From: an uncultured Acidobacteriaceae bacterium
GTDB taxonomy: Bacteria > Acidobacteriota > Terriglobia > Terriglobales > Acidobacteriaceae
NCBI GenBank assembly: GCA_937879855.1
Contig: CALFMO010000008.1
Location: 124,001-188,000, forward strand
Length of the DNA: 64,000 nucleotides
Reading direction: 5' to 3'
The position numbers were made by a program, and so were the translations under genes. Under the pieces are notes generated by a model. The model did not search any database and had not been told where the DNA came from. It saw nothing but the letters and a program-made list of their open reading frames with translations. Positions within the stretch are counted from its first letter, which is position 1. Each line of letters opens with the position of its first letter. Below are positions 10,378 to 19,195 of this stretch, piece after piece.

Positions 10378-11178
10378 CTAGGTGTCCAATTTCTGGCGCT
10401 CTCGCGAGATTCCTCCGATCTCTTGGGAAAGCTGAGAACTCGCTCGTTTCAAGGTTTGGCGTACGATAGCCGTGGTGGTGTGGTCGCCAATTCGGCGGAT
10501 GTAGGGAACGGTTAGCGCAGCAACCGCATACCCATGCTCGTCCAACACGGGATAACTGACATTGATGATTCCCTCCACCTCGTAACTTTCCTTCTCTTCA
10601 TAGCCTCGCTCCTTGATGGCGGCAAGATGCGAAGTCAGATCACGCGGAGGCTCAGTTTTGCTGCGTTTGCACCAAGTCTGTATGGCACGTGCCCGAGCTT
10701 CTTGCGTTTGGTGTGCCAGGATCACGTGGCCTGTAGCAGCATGCATGAGATCCACAACGGCACCAGCCTTGACATAGAAGCCCGGGCTGACGGGGGAATC
10801 CACCTGCGCAATAATCACGACCTGACCCCCGTTGAGTACACCCAAATGACAGGACTGACCAAGTTCGTGAGCAGCTTGCTGCATGATCGGCAAAGCTTGC
10901 ATAGTCATGCGTTTGATCGGCGGATGCTCTTGCGCGAGCTTGAACAGGTGTAAGCTGAGATGGTAACGATCGCTGTGCGGGCTCTGCGCAATGTAGCCAC
11001 GTTCTTCGAGACATAACAGCATGCGAAAGATCTCGGAAATCGTGCGGCCGAGCTTCCGTGCCACGTCACTTTTCGTGAGTCCCGACGGCTCGCTGGCAAA
11101 CAGCTCCAATATATCCAAGCCTTTCTCAAGAGCCGGAGTCGGGTACCGACTGGAAGCTTTAGGCGCCTTTTTCCTCAT
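10378..11178 (-). CDS. IclR-family transcriptional regulator (copy A)
   Basis: DNA-binding regulator of 266 residues, normal for IclR. The winged helix-turn-helix occupies about residues 14-75 (ALEKGLDILELFASEP, then LTKSDVARKLGRTISEIFRML). The effector domain (about 85-255) contains the usual LGVLNGGQVVIIAQVDS and VSYPVLDEHG segments. It differs from the copy at 38611 only in the last residues (KLDT versus KFDS). It is divergent from the GH29 fucosidase at 11621 and next to the decayed fuconate dehydratase. Inference: it senses an L-fucose intermediate and binds the TTTTATATATGAAAT palindrome found in four promoters here. The IclR member KdgR senses 2-keto-3-deoxygluconate, so 2-keto-3-deoxy-L-fuconate is a reasonable ligand guess. 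Confidence 0.93.
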   Translation of the reverse strand: MRKKAPKASSRYPTPALEKGLDILELFASEPSGLTKSDVARKLGRTISEIFRMLLCLEERGYIAQSPHSDRYHLSLHLFKLAQEHPPIKRMTMQALPIMQQAAHELGQSCHLGVLNGGQVVIIAQVDSPVSPGFYVKAGAVVDLMHAATGHVILAHQTQEARARAIQTWCKRSKTEPPRDLTSHLAAIKERGYEEKESYEVEGIINVSYPVLDEHGYAVAALTVPYIRRIGDHTTTAIVRQTLKRASSQLSQEIGGISRERQKLDT

Positions 11179-11329
11179 AAATTCTCGAAGCCAACCCGCT
11201 GGGTTAGGGTGAACACAACTGGCAATGATGCTGAAGTGTCAACGGATCTTCTTGCAGCATTGGTCCGTTGCCAACCTGACCGCGCCCACCCGCCAGATCG
11301 TTGAAATACTATCGCACTTAGAAAAATCC

Positions 11330-11400
11330 TTGACAAAGGCATAAAGGCTGGCATAATGTCCCTGTTTTCGTGGGCGCACATAACGTTTTATATATGAAAT
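11330..11400 (+). promoter_or_regulatory. Sigma-70 promoter plus IclR-type palindrome for the fucosidase operon
   Basis: TTGACA (11330-11335), 16-bp spacer, CATAAT (11352-11357), then TTTTATATATGAAAT (11386-11400). It faces right toward the GH29 gene, with a leader of about 255 nt. A separate perfect inverted repeat AACCC-GCT-GGGTT lies near 11190, just upstream of the IclR start, and may serve autoregulation. Confidence 0.72.
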
Positions 11401-11620
11401 TCAACGAAACAACAAACAAATGACAAATAGCGCCGACTGTAAAAGAACCGCGTGACGACGGACATCGGGCATTCAACGAAAAAAATTAGATGTCTCCTTT
11501 GTGAGATATCCGTGCGAGCTGAAGGCAACGAACTGATTCGCCTTTTCGGTCAAGAGCACCGGTCGAGCATTGTGTAATAAAAGGTAGACAAAATCCTCTT
11601 AGTTATGGTCGGAAAATCAG

Positions 11621-13045
11621 ATGCGCGCGTCTGAAATACGTGAGATTCGGAGAATCGTTGTCGGTCTTGTCTTTTTATTTCTCCACTTCCCCGGGTTGAA
11701 TAGTCAGCAGGCCTCGCATTACGTGCCATCGCTCGATTCTCTTAATCGCCATCCTCTTCCTCAATGGTATGCAGATGCCAAATTAGGGATATTTGTACAT
11801 TGGGGCCTTTACTCTGTTCCCGGTTGGGCGCCTCTTGTCCACCCGGAGCATGATTTCACATCACAGGAATACATCACTCACAATCCTTATGCAGAGTGGT
11901 ACTTGAACAGCATGCGGCTAGATGGCTCACCGACACAGGCTTACCATCGTGAACACTACGGCGCCGATTACAATTACTACAACTTTGCTTCGATCTTTAA
12001 TCGCGAGACTCAGAAATGGAATCCCGATTCCTGGGCAGAGACCTTTCAGCTCGCAGGAGCTAAATACGTCGTTCTCACTACGAAGCATCACGATGGTTTT
12101 ACGCTCTGGCCGAGCTCAGTTCCGAACCCCACACTCCCCTCTGATCGGCAACATGCCGATCGCGACCTTGTTGGTGAGTTGAGCGCGGCTGTGCGCAAAC
12201 GGGGCTTACGCATGGGCCTCTACTACTCCGGGGGATATGACTGGACCTTCGTGCCCGGCCCTATCCGGACCAGCGCCGACTACGAAGAGGTGAAGCCTCA
12301 AAGCGATGCGTACGGCAAGTACGTGGATGCACATTATAGGGAGTTGATCGAACGTTATCGCCCCGCTGTGCTGTGGAACGATATTGACTACCCCAAATCC
12401 GGTCATCCCCTTCAGATCATGGCGGAGTACTACAATTCCGTTCCGGAGGGTGTTATAGACGACCGTTTCGGAGTGAAACATTCCGACTTCAAATCGCCAG
12501 AATACCAAACCTTGGATAAAATCAGCCCCAATAAATGGGAAGAGTGCCGTGGTCTTGGACGGTCTTTCGGCTACAACCGGGCGGAGGGGGAAGCTGAAAC
12601 CATAGCGCCAGGTGAGCTGATCTATTTATTGGTAGATATCGTTAGTAAGAACGGAAACCTTCTGCTTGATGTCGGCCCCGAGGCAGACGGTACTATTCCT
12701 CCGGTTCAGATGAGCCGCTTGGAGGCGCTGGGATCTTGGCTCCGTCAAAATGGTGAGGCCATTTACGGTACTCATCCCTGGGAACGAGCCGCAGGCAAAA
12801 CGTCCGGAGGTGAAGAGGTCCGATTTACAGCCAAGGGGAATTCTCTGTATGCGACGGTATTGGGGAAACCCGCTGGTGCGATGCTCACACTCAAATCCGT
12901 TACTCCAAAAGCATCTTCAAAACTCTTTCTTCTCGGACTTCCAAAGCAACTATCGTGGTCCAAGCACGGTGATGACACTGTAATCGATCTTCCTTCTACT
13001 CTCCCGGGCCAATATGCATATGTCGTTAAGATGATTCAACCTTAA
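11621..13045 (+). CDS. GH29 alpha-L-fucosidase, secreted
   Basis: Exo-acting alpha-L-fucosidase releasing L-fucose from glycans. The 474-residue protein has a signal peptide (hydrophobic core about 12-24) and a classic GH29 barrel: WYADAKLGIFVHWGLYSVP (about 49-67), AKYVVLTTKHHDGFTLWPS (about 147-165) with the conserved double His, and VLWNDIDYP with Asp254 as nucleophile candidate. GNLLLDVGPEADG and the small C-terminal beta-domain complete the family. It is the first gene of the rightward operon after the promoter at 11330, with the GH141-like gene 22 bp downstream. Fucosidase activity is well supported by family; linkage specificity cannot be read from sequence. Confidence 0.93.
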   Translation: MRASEIREIRRIVVGLVFLFLHFPGLNSQQASHYVPSLDSLNRHPLPQWYADAKLGIFVHWGLYSVPGWAPLVHPEHDFTSQEYITHNPYAEWYLNSMRLDGSPTQAYHREHYGADYNYYNFASIFNRETQKWNPDSWAETFQLAGAKYVVLTTKHHDGFTLWPSSVPNPTLPSDRQHADRDLVGELSAAVRKRGLRMGLYYSGGYDWTFVPGPIRTSADYEEVKPQSDAYGKYVDAHYRELIERYRPAVLWNDIDYPKSGHPLQIMAEYYNSVPEGVIDDRFGVKHSDFKSPEYQTLDKISPNKWEECRGLGRSFGYNRAEGEAETIAPGELIYLLVDIVSKNGNLLLDVGPEADGTIPPVQMSRLEALGSWLRQNGEAIYGTHPWERAAGKTSGGEEVRFTAKGNSLYATVLGKPAGAMLTLKSVTPKASSKLFLLGLPKQLSWSKHGDDTVIDLPSTLPGQYAYVVKMIQP

Positions 13046-13067
13046 AGGTTGTCAACGCCGAGACGCT

Positions 13068-15530
13068 ATGGATCGAAGAACCTTTGTCTATACCGCTGCA
13101 GGCGCAATTGTCGATCTGTGCCACAGCCTGCGGAATGCCGATGCCCTAAGTACCCGCACTCCGGGCGCCGCTGTAGTCGGCAACGCAGACAGCTGCATCT
13201 TTGTAAGCCCTGATGGTGATGACGGACACCCGGGGACGGCTTTGGAGCCCCTCCGGACGTTTCGCGGAGCGCAACTGGCAGCCCGTGAACGCACGAAGCA
13301 GAGGTCAGGCGAGTTATCCGTCTACTTCCGCGGAGGCACGTATTACCTTCCAGAAACAGTCGTGCTCGCGCCGGCAGACTCGGGCACAGAGGAAGCACCT
13401 ATCGTATACACACCTTATCCAGGCGAGCATGTGGTTTTGAGCGGAGGAAGCCGCATCGAGCCCCAATGGACGCCATATCGTGACGACGTTCTGCAAACTC
13501 CGGTTCCGCCGGGCATCGAAACCGATCAGCTCTTCGTCAATGGCAAGCGACAGGTCCTAGCCCGATATCCAAATTACGAACCCAATACGAAATATCTCAA
13601 TGGATGGGCGGAAGACGCCATCAGTCCGGAGCGCGTGAAGCGTTGGGCCGATCCGCGGGGCGGCTATATCCACGCACTCCACGAATATCTCTGGGGCAGC
13701 CTTCATTACGAGATCACCGGCACAGATGCAGACGGGCACCTGACCTACGAGGGTGGGTGGCAAACCAATCGTCCCGCGCCGATGCACAAGCAATACCTAT
13801 ACGTTGAAAACATCTTCGAGGAACTGGATGCGCCCGGCGAGTGGTTCCTCGATCGAAAAAAGAACATCCTGTACTACTACCCGCCTAAGGGACTGGACTT
13901 AAACAACGCTGTGGTGGAAGTGGTAAGGCTCAAGCATCTTGTGGAGATGCGTGGCACGGCGCAAAGTCCAGTAAAGTGGATTAGCCTTCGCAACTTCACA
14001 TTCCGGCACACGCTGCGCACGTTTATGGAGACGCGCGAACCTCTCTTGCGCAGCGACTGGCGCATCTACCGTGGGGGAGCGCTGTTATTTGCAGGCACGG
14101 AAGATTGCCACGTCGAGAAGTGCATGTTCGATCAGCTTGGCGGCAATTGCATCTTCGTCAGCAACTACAACCGTCGCTTTCATGCGGTTCGCTGTCATCT
14201 GGCTGAGGCCTGCGCCAACGGCATCGCATTCGTGGGCGACAAGGACGCGGCCCGAAGTCCGTTGTTCAGCTATGACGATCGGCACAGCATCGATGAACTC
14301 GATTTCACGCCCGGCCCCAAGTCGGACAATTATCCGAAAGAATGCACGGTAGAGGATTGCCTCATCTATCGCACTGGACGGATAGAAAAACAAACTGCGC
14401 CTATCCATATCGATTTGGCACATCGCATCACGGTGCGACACGTCTCTGCCTACGATGTACCACGGGCGGGCATCAACATTGGTGACGGCTGCTGGGGCGG
14501 GCATCACATCGACTTCTGCGACATTTTCGATACCGTCATGGAAACCGGCGACCACGGCTCATTCAATTCCTGGGGACGTGACCGTTGGTGGGAGACCAAA
14601 GGCATCGATTTCGATGTTCTGCCGGTCGGGAAATATGCCGAGCTTCCGGTGCTGGACGTCATCGAGCCCAACATCCTCTCCAACACGCGCTGGCGCTGCG
14701 ATCACGGATGGGATATCGATCTGGACGATGGCAGCACAAACTACCGCATCTATAACAATCTTTGCCTGAATGGTGGCCTGAAGTTGCGCGAGGGCTTTTA
14801 CCGAATCTGCGAGAACAATGTACTGGTGAACAACTCCCTGCACGCGCATGTGTGGCTCAACGACAGCCACGACGCATTCCGCAGCAATATTGTATGTACG
14901 CCCTACCGGCCCATCCGTATGCGCGAGTGGACGCAACAAATCGATTACAACTTGCTCCACGACCCGGACCGGCGAACGCCAATTCCGGCCAAGCCACTCC
15001 AGGATCTGAGCCGGCACGATGAACATTCGTTCGACGCCGACGCGCGCTTCATCGACACTGCAACTGGCAATTACAATGTTCAGCCAGACTCGCCCGCTCT
15101 CCAGATTGGCTTTGCGAACTTCGATATGCACGACTTCGGTGTGCAGGCTCCGGAGTTGAAAGCAATCGCACGCACGCCAGAACTGCCCACCACTACCAGG
15201 CCCAACTCCGTTACCCTCGACTCCGCGCGCAGCCCGGTCGTGGTTCTATGGGAGGGCGCAAAGGTACGGAATGTTGTCGGATTGGACGAAGTTTCTGCTG
15301 CTGGAACCCCAGGCGAAACCGGCGTGACGGTGCTGGAAGCGCCACAAGCCAGCCCGGCGGGCAAGGCTGGCTTGACGCCTGGAGATGTGATTCTCGGGTT
15401 CGACAACAGACCGGTAAACGACACGCAGGACCTCTTGCGGTACACACGGCAAGCTGGCCGCGGAATGCATGCGAGCATCACAATTCTGCGCTATCAGCAG
15501 GCGTCCACGGTCAGCATTGCACTGGAATAG
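13068..15530 (+). CDS. GH141-like right-handed beta-helix glycosidase with C-terminal PDZ domain
   Basis: Large exported protein (820 residues) starting with a Tat-like MDRRTFVYTAAGA signal. Residues about 43-110 (FVSPDGDDGHPGTALEPLRT, YFRGGTYYLPETVVL) are the usual start of pectate-lyase-like parallel beta-helices, and many short beta-helix turns (DCHVEKCMFDQLGGNCI, CTVEDCLIYRTGRI) run to about 690. The layout fits GH141, a family whose characterised members include an alpha-L-fucosidase and a xylanase. Residues about 735-818 form a PDZ domain (SPAGKAGLTPGDVILGFDNR), an unusual addition to a glycosidase that could tether it to a C-terminal peptide. Translationally close to the GH29 fucosidase, so probably also acts on fucosylated glycans. 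Confidence 0.82.
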   Translation: MDRRTFVYTAAGAIVDLCHSLRNADALSTRTPGAAVVGNADSCIFVSPDGDDGHPGTALEPLRTFRGAQLAARERTKQRSGELSVYFRGGTYYLPETVVLAPADSGTEEAPIVYTPYPGEHVVLSGGSRIEPQWTPYRDDVLQTPVPPGIETDQLFVNGKRQVLARYPNYEPNTKYLNGWAEDAISPERVKRWADPRGGYIHALHEYLWGSLHYEITGTDADGHLTYEGGWQTNRPAPMHKQYLYVENIFEELDAPGEWFLDRKKNILYYYPPKGLDLNNAVVEVVRLKHLVEMRGTAQSPVKWISLRNFTFRHTLRTFMETREPLLRSDWRIYRGGALLFAGTEDCHVEKCMFDQLGGNCIFVSNYNRRFHAVRCHLAEACANGIAFVGDKDAARSPLFSYDDRHSIDELDFTPGPKSDNYPKECTVEDCLIYRTGRIEKQTAPIHIDLAHRITVRHVSAYDVPRAGINIGDGCWGGHHIDFCDIFDTVMETGDHGSFNSWGRDRWWETKGIDFDVLPVGKYAELPVLDVIEPNILSNTRWRCDHGWDIDLDDGSTNYRIYNNLCLNGGLKLREGFYRICENNVLVNNSLHAHVWLNDSHDAFRSNIVCTPYRPIRMREWTQQIDYNLLHDPDRRTPIPAKPLQDLSRHDEHSFDADARFIDTATGNYNVQPDSPALQIGFANFDMHDFGVQAPELKAIARTPELPTTTRPNSVTLDSARSPVVVLWEGAKVRNVVGLDEVSAAGTPGETGVTVLEAPQASPAGKAGLTPGDVILGFDNRPVNDTQDLLRYTRQAGRGMHASITILRYQQASTVSIALE

Positions 15531-15656
15531 CAATCTCTGCCCGAGGACGATAGACGACTTCAATGTAGGGAAATTCGCAGGCATATTGCCGCGCCACCGC
15601 ACATATCCAGGGTGCGGAAGTGCACTGGCACAAGTTCCGGATGACGACAAGAGAGA

Positions 15657-15980
15657 ATGAACGAAATTACCCAAATCGCTGCTCAGACTCAGAGCCATCA
15701 GCCGGCTCCTGGGATTCAGGTGCATCCAGACCAAGTTGGGTGGGGACCTTTTACTCCGTCGAGCGAGAGGTTTCCGTTTTTGCCATATGGCGCCGGTCCC
15801 GGCGGAGTCTGGATAATCTCTCCCGAAGGGAAACACCTGAGCACAATCAAAGTTCCCGAGCGCGTGAGCAATGTGGCCTGGGGCGATAAAGACGGCAAGA
15901 CGCTCTTGATTACGGCCAGCACCAGTGTGTACCGCATCGAGTTGAAGTTCCGGGAGTGTGAAGCCCTGAGTCGTTTCTAA
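15657..15980 (+). CDS. Chimeric remnant: esterase N-terminus fused to SMP-30/gluconolactonase C-terminus
   Basis: A 107-residue open frame made of two unrelated pieces. Residues 1 to about 40 (MNEITQ, HQPAPGIQVHPDQVGWGPFTPSS) match the start of the Tat esterase at 39724, and the homology continues ~75 bp upstream into the leader. From about residue 44 the sequence (GPGGVWIISPEGKHLSTIKV, then GKTLLITASTSVYRIEL) is the C-terminal blade of an SMP-30/gluconolactonase. A fuconolactonase is exactly what the fucose pathway lacks here, so this may be the trace of a lost lactonase after recombination with the second locus. Probably not a functional enzyme. Confidence 0.7.
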   Translation: MNEITQIAAQTQSHQPAPGIQVHPDQVGWGPFTPSSERFPFLPYGAGPGGVWIISPEGKHLSTIKVPERVSNVAWGDKDGKTLLITASTSVYRIELKFRECEALSRF

Positions 15981-16061
15981 TTCGTCACGTCCGAAATGCC
16001 GATTTGTCGGTACAAGTTCACAGATAGATTGGGTGTTGTTTAACCAACGGAGATCGACTAC

Positions 16062-17216
16062 ATGCGAATTCGTCTTCTCACCGTTTTATTCATTGGAATT
16101 TTCCTCTTGTTACCTTTCGGACTCGCCCAAACTACCGCCAGCCTTGATTCCATTCCTGCGCGTATGCACGACGTGATCGTTGCCAACGAAGTTCCCGGCG
16201 CGGTGACGGTGGTCGCGACCGGTGACTCTGTGCTTCGGATGGACGCTCAAGGTTGGGCCGACCCCGAACACAAATCTTTCATGCGCGTGGATTCAATCTT
16301 CTGGATCGCATCCATGTCCAAACCGATTACGGCTACCGCGGTTCTGATGCTGATGGAGGAAGGCAAACTCTCCCTCGACGATGCGATCGCGAAATATGTT
16401 CCAGAACTTGCTGGCCTCAAAACTGCGGATGGTAAGACGCCGCGAATCACGCTCCGGCACTTGCTCACTCACACCTCCGGAATGGGAGAAGCGACCGACG
16501 AAGAGGCGAAAGCCGCGCGCACGCTGTCCGACCTAGTGCCGGCCTTTGCCTCAAAGCCGCTTGCATTCGCGCCGGGGAGCAAATGGAAATACTGTCAGTC
16601 CGGCATTCTCACTCTTGGCCGGATCGTAGAAATCGTTTCCGGTGTGCCGTTTGAAGTCTTCCTGCGAACCCGTATCTTCGACCCGCTCGGCATGAAGGAT
16701 ACGACTTTTTATCTGACCGAAGCCCAGATGCCGCGGTGGGTGATACCCGCCAAGCGCGAAGGCGAACAACTGTTGTCGGCGGAAATCGGGCTTCTATACG
16801 GCCATCCTCCCACGTGGCGCGACCACTACCCGGCCAGCAACGGTGGCTTGTTCTCGACCGCGCCCGATTACACGCGGTTTGTCCAAATGCTGCTGAATGG
16901 CGGCGTGCTCGATGGCAGGCGTTATCTCACAGCCGAGTCGGTGCGCATGATGTCAACTGTCCAAACTGGCGATCTAGTCACTGGCTTCACTCCCGGCAAT
17001 GGCTGGGGGTTGGGAGTATGCATCGTCCGCCAACCTCAGGGTGTAACTGAATTGCTCTCGCCCGGAACCTTCGGCCACGGCGGAGCCTACGGAACTCAGG
17101 CCTGGATCGATATGAAGAGGGGGGTCGCATTAATCATGATGATCCAGCGGTCGAATTTTAAGAATGCCGACGACACGCCGGCCAGGTTCGCCTTCCAGAA
17201 GGCCGCACTGGAGTGA
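16062..17216 (+). CDS. Serine hydrolase, beta-lactamase class C / EstB family
   Basis: Exported serine hydrolase of 384 residues. A signal peptide (residues 1-22, ending LAQ) is followed by the class C/EstB fold: SxxK motif at Ser84-Lys87 (IASMSKPITA), the LRHLLTHTSGMG segment typical of the family, a Tyr motif (KYCQSG, replacing Y-x-N) and a late GHGG in place of KTG. Such proteins in sugar loci are usually carbohydrate or small-ester esterases rather than beta-lactamases. It is followed 28 bp later by the tandem hydrolase gene and belongs to the rightward run from 11621. The substrate is unknown; deacetylation of fucans is possible but not shown. Confidence 0.88.
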   Translation: MRIRLLTVLFIGIFLLLPFGLAQTTASLDSIPARMHDVIVANEVPGAVTVVATGDSVLRMDAQGWADPEHKSFMRVDSIFWIASMSKPITATAVLMLMEEGKLSLDDAIAKYVPELAGLKTADGKTPRITLRHLLTHTSGMGEATDEEAKAARTLSDLVPAFASKPLAFAPGSKWKYCQSGILTLGRIVEIVSGVPFEVFLRTRIFDPLGMKDTTFYLTEAQMPRWVIPAKREGEQLLSAEIGLLYGHPPTWRDHYPASNGGLFSTAPDYTRFVQMLLNGGVLDGRRYLTAESVRMMSTVQTGDLVTGFTPGNGWGLGVCIVRQPQGVTELLSPGTFGHGGAYGTQAWIDMKRGVALIMMIQRSNFKNADDTPARFAFQKAALE

Positions 17217-17244
17217 TTAGAAAACTAGACAGAGAAGGATCTTG

Positions 17245-18942
17245 ATGAAGAAGATATCTGACCAACCAAACAAAAACAGGAACACCGAGCCGTCGTCCCC
17301 AGAGCGCCGCACCTTCGTCAAAGGCATCGCTGCCATGGGGGCGGGAGTCGCCGCTTTCCCTCTCTTGACCAACACGGCTGAAGGTCAGGTTCGGGCGGCT
17401 CCGGATAACAGAATCCCTTCGGGATCGAGCAGACCCGAGGTCGCTCCTCAAGCCTCCTTGAGCTTCCACGGCGACAAGATCGACTGGCACGGGTTCGACC
17501 GTTACGATTTCGTAATGGATAAGCAGACCTTGGCGATCACGCCTTTCAAGGCGCCGGCCGGCGAACAGTCCGGCGAGCTCGGAAACTCGGATCAAGGACA
17601 GCTACGATGTGTCGTCGTTGTGCCCAAGCAGGCGGCTCCCGGCAACCCGTGGTCCTGGCGCGGCGTTTACTGGAATCACCAGCCCCAGGCCGAAGTCGAA
17701 TTGCTCAAGCGGGGTTTTCACGTTGCATACATTTCGGTCGACCCCAAGCCAGGGCCAACAACGGGATTGACTATGAATGAGCTTATGGATCAGCTTGGAA
17801 TGTCCAGAGCGGCATTATCGGAGTGGGACGCCTGGTATGCTTACCTCACCGGGCAGTATGGGTTTTCGAAGAAACCTGCGTTCATCGGCATGAGCCGGGG
17901 CGGGATATTCGAATTCAGTTGGGGCACCGCCAATCCCGACAAGGTCTCCTGCATGTATGCCGACAATCCAGGGATGGAAGGCCAAGCTTTCCAGAGGCTG
18001 GTAGAACTGGCGCGGGCCGATGTGCCTATTCTTCAAATCTGCGGCACCCTCGATCCGTTGCTCGGCCAGTATACTTCCGCCATCGAGGGCATCTATCAGC
18101 AGTTCGGTGGACGCATCTCGATGATGGTCAAGGAAGGTTACGCCCATCATCCGCATAGCCTGCGCAACCCCAAGCCCATCGCGGACTTTATTGAGCAGAG
18201 CGTACAAGCAGTAAGGGGCCCGGCGCCAGCCTTCGCGGGCGACAAGTTCACCAGGACCTCCTACTACAGCAGTGAGAATTTCTTCCGCGATTACCCGGAT
18301 GAGGACGCTTACATCACCTGCCGCGGCCCCCTGTTTTCGCCGTGCTACAACCGCTACGAGTTCAGCGTGCAAGGCACGCCGATGACCACCGCGGTAATCG
18401 CGCCGAGCACTGCGGCCGCAGGCATGCCCTGGGTGTACCGGGCGGGTTTTGTGTTTCGTGACGCGAAGGTCGATCAGGAGCTGCTGGCCAAGGGGTTTCA
18501 CGTCGTCACCGGCCCCGTAGGGGTCAGCTTCGTGATGAAGGATTGGGACACGGTCTATGAATACCTGACCGGGCACGGCTTTTCGAAGAAGCCGGCAATG
18601 GAAGGTGCCGGCGGCGCCGCCGGCGAAGTCTACGCGTGGGCCATCGAAAATCCTGACAAGGTCTCCTGCGTCTACGCCGAGAATCCGCGCATGCACAGTG
18701 CCCTGGCGAAAACGCAGCCGCTCGATAATCTCACCCCCCTGGCCAAAGCCAACGTGCCGCTTCTTCACGTTTGCGGCAGCCTCGACCCGTGGTTCAAGGA
18801 CAATACGCTTGAGGTTGAAAGGCGATACAAGATGCTTGGCGGCAAAATCCAGGTCTTCGTCAAGAAGGGCGAGGGACATTACCCACTCGCACCGGAGGAT
18901 CCGGCCCCGGTTGTGGACTTTATCACCCGGGCAGCTATGTAG
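17245..18942 (+). CDS. Tat-exported tandem alpha/beta-hydrolase (second domain lacks nucleophile Ser)
   Basis: Protein of 565 residues built from two homologous alpha/beta-hydrolase domains. ATG 17245 follows AGAAGGA at a good distance. The Tat signal is ERRTFVKGIAAMGAG. Domain 1 (about 75-305) has the nucleophile elbow FIGMSRGG with Ser at about 217, then VPILQICGTLDPL and a C-terminal His (YAHHPHS). Domain 2 (about 340-565) repeats the order NPDKVSCVYAENP, VPLLHVCGSLDPW and GEGHYPLAP, but its elbow is MEGAGGAAGE, so Gly replaces the catalytic Ser. Inference: internal gene duplication followed by loss of activity in the second half, which may act in binding or dimer formation. The substrate is unknown; context suggests polysaccharide esters. 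Confidence 0.87.
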   Translation: MKKISDQPNKNRNTEPSSPERRTFVKGIAAMGAGVAAFPLLTNTAEGQVRAAPDNRIPSGSSRPEVAPQASLSFHGDKIDWHGFDRYDFVMDKQTLAITPFKAPAGEQSGELGNSDQGQLRCVVVVPKQAAPGNPWSWRGVYWNHQPQAEVELLKRGFHVAYISVDPKPGPTTGLTMNELMDQLGMSRAALSEWDAWYAYLTGQYGFSKKPAFIGMSRGGIFEFSWGTANPDKVSCMYADNPGMEGQAFQRLVELARADVPILQICGTLDPLLGQYTSAIEGIYQQFGGRISMMVKEGYAHHPHSLRNPKPIADFIEQSVQAVRGPAPAFAGDKFTRTSYYSSENFFRDYPDEDAYITCRGPLFSPCYNRYEFSVQGTPMTTAVIAPSTAAAGMPWVYRAGFVFRDAKVDQELLAKGFHVVTGPVGVSFVMKDWDTVYEYLTGHGFSKKPAMEGAGGAAGEVYAWAIENPDKVSCVYAENPRMHSALAKTQPLDNLTPLAKANVPLLHVCGSLDPWFKDNTLEVERRYKMLGGKIQVFVKKGEGHYPLAPEDPAPVVDFITRAAM

Positions 18943-18956
18943 GGGAATTCGGGTTC

Positions 18957-19177
18957 AGTTTCTTCATCGCCGTGTGCCTTTCCCAACGTTGAGGAAGTGG
19001 ATTGGATTAGGGAGCAGTCTGGTGCGGATCCTTTGCGTCAGCTTCTGCGGAACATTCCAGTCGTTAAGAAGCGGAAAGATGAGCCCGAGCGAAAAGCTGG
19101 GTGTCGGAATCTCGATTGACTGGGGAGCAGTGGAAGGGCTCTCACGGCGGCGAGTCGTCATAACGGCAGACAGTTAG
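18957..19177 (+). pseudogene. C-terminal remnant of an enolase-superfamily dehydratase
   Basis: In one frame the plus strand reads CAFPNVEEVDWIREQSGADPL and then LRQLLRNIPVVKK; after a frameshift near 19075 it continues KLGVGISIDWGAVEGLSRRR and ends in a stop. Both parts match the C-terminus of the dehydratase at 20614 (CAFPNVESVELIPEEAGADP, GIGISIDWEAVEKLSRRHVV), but on the opposite strand. Nothing of the catalytic barrel is left. It shows a second copy of that gene once lay at the end of the rightward operon. Confidence 0.85.
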
Positions 19178-19195
19178 TCGATATCCATCGATTGC

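Larger units (their letters stand above)
10339..11400. repeat. Direct repeat A: IclR gene plus divergent promoter (~1.06 kb)
   Basis: Colinear without indels with 38572-39633 (constant offset 28,233). The IclR coding part appears almost identical; differences cluster at the two ends, in the last codons of the gene and in the promoter/operator flank. It is a recent duplication or gene-conversion tract. Confidence 0.93.

Noticed and set aside
15657..15889. Independent small gene in the overlapping frame
   Set aside because: The chimeric frame 15657-15980 explains the sequence by two recognisable homologies; the other frame has none.
17815..18879. 354-codon minus-strand frame
   Set aside because: It mirrors the tandem alpha/beta-hydrolase gene, whose plus-strand motifs are clear; the antisense protein is composition noise.
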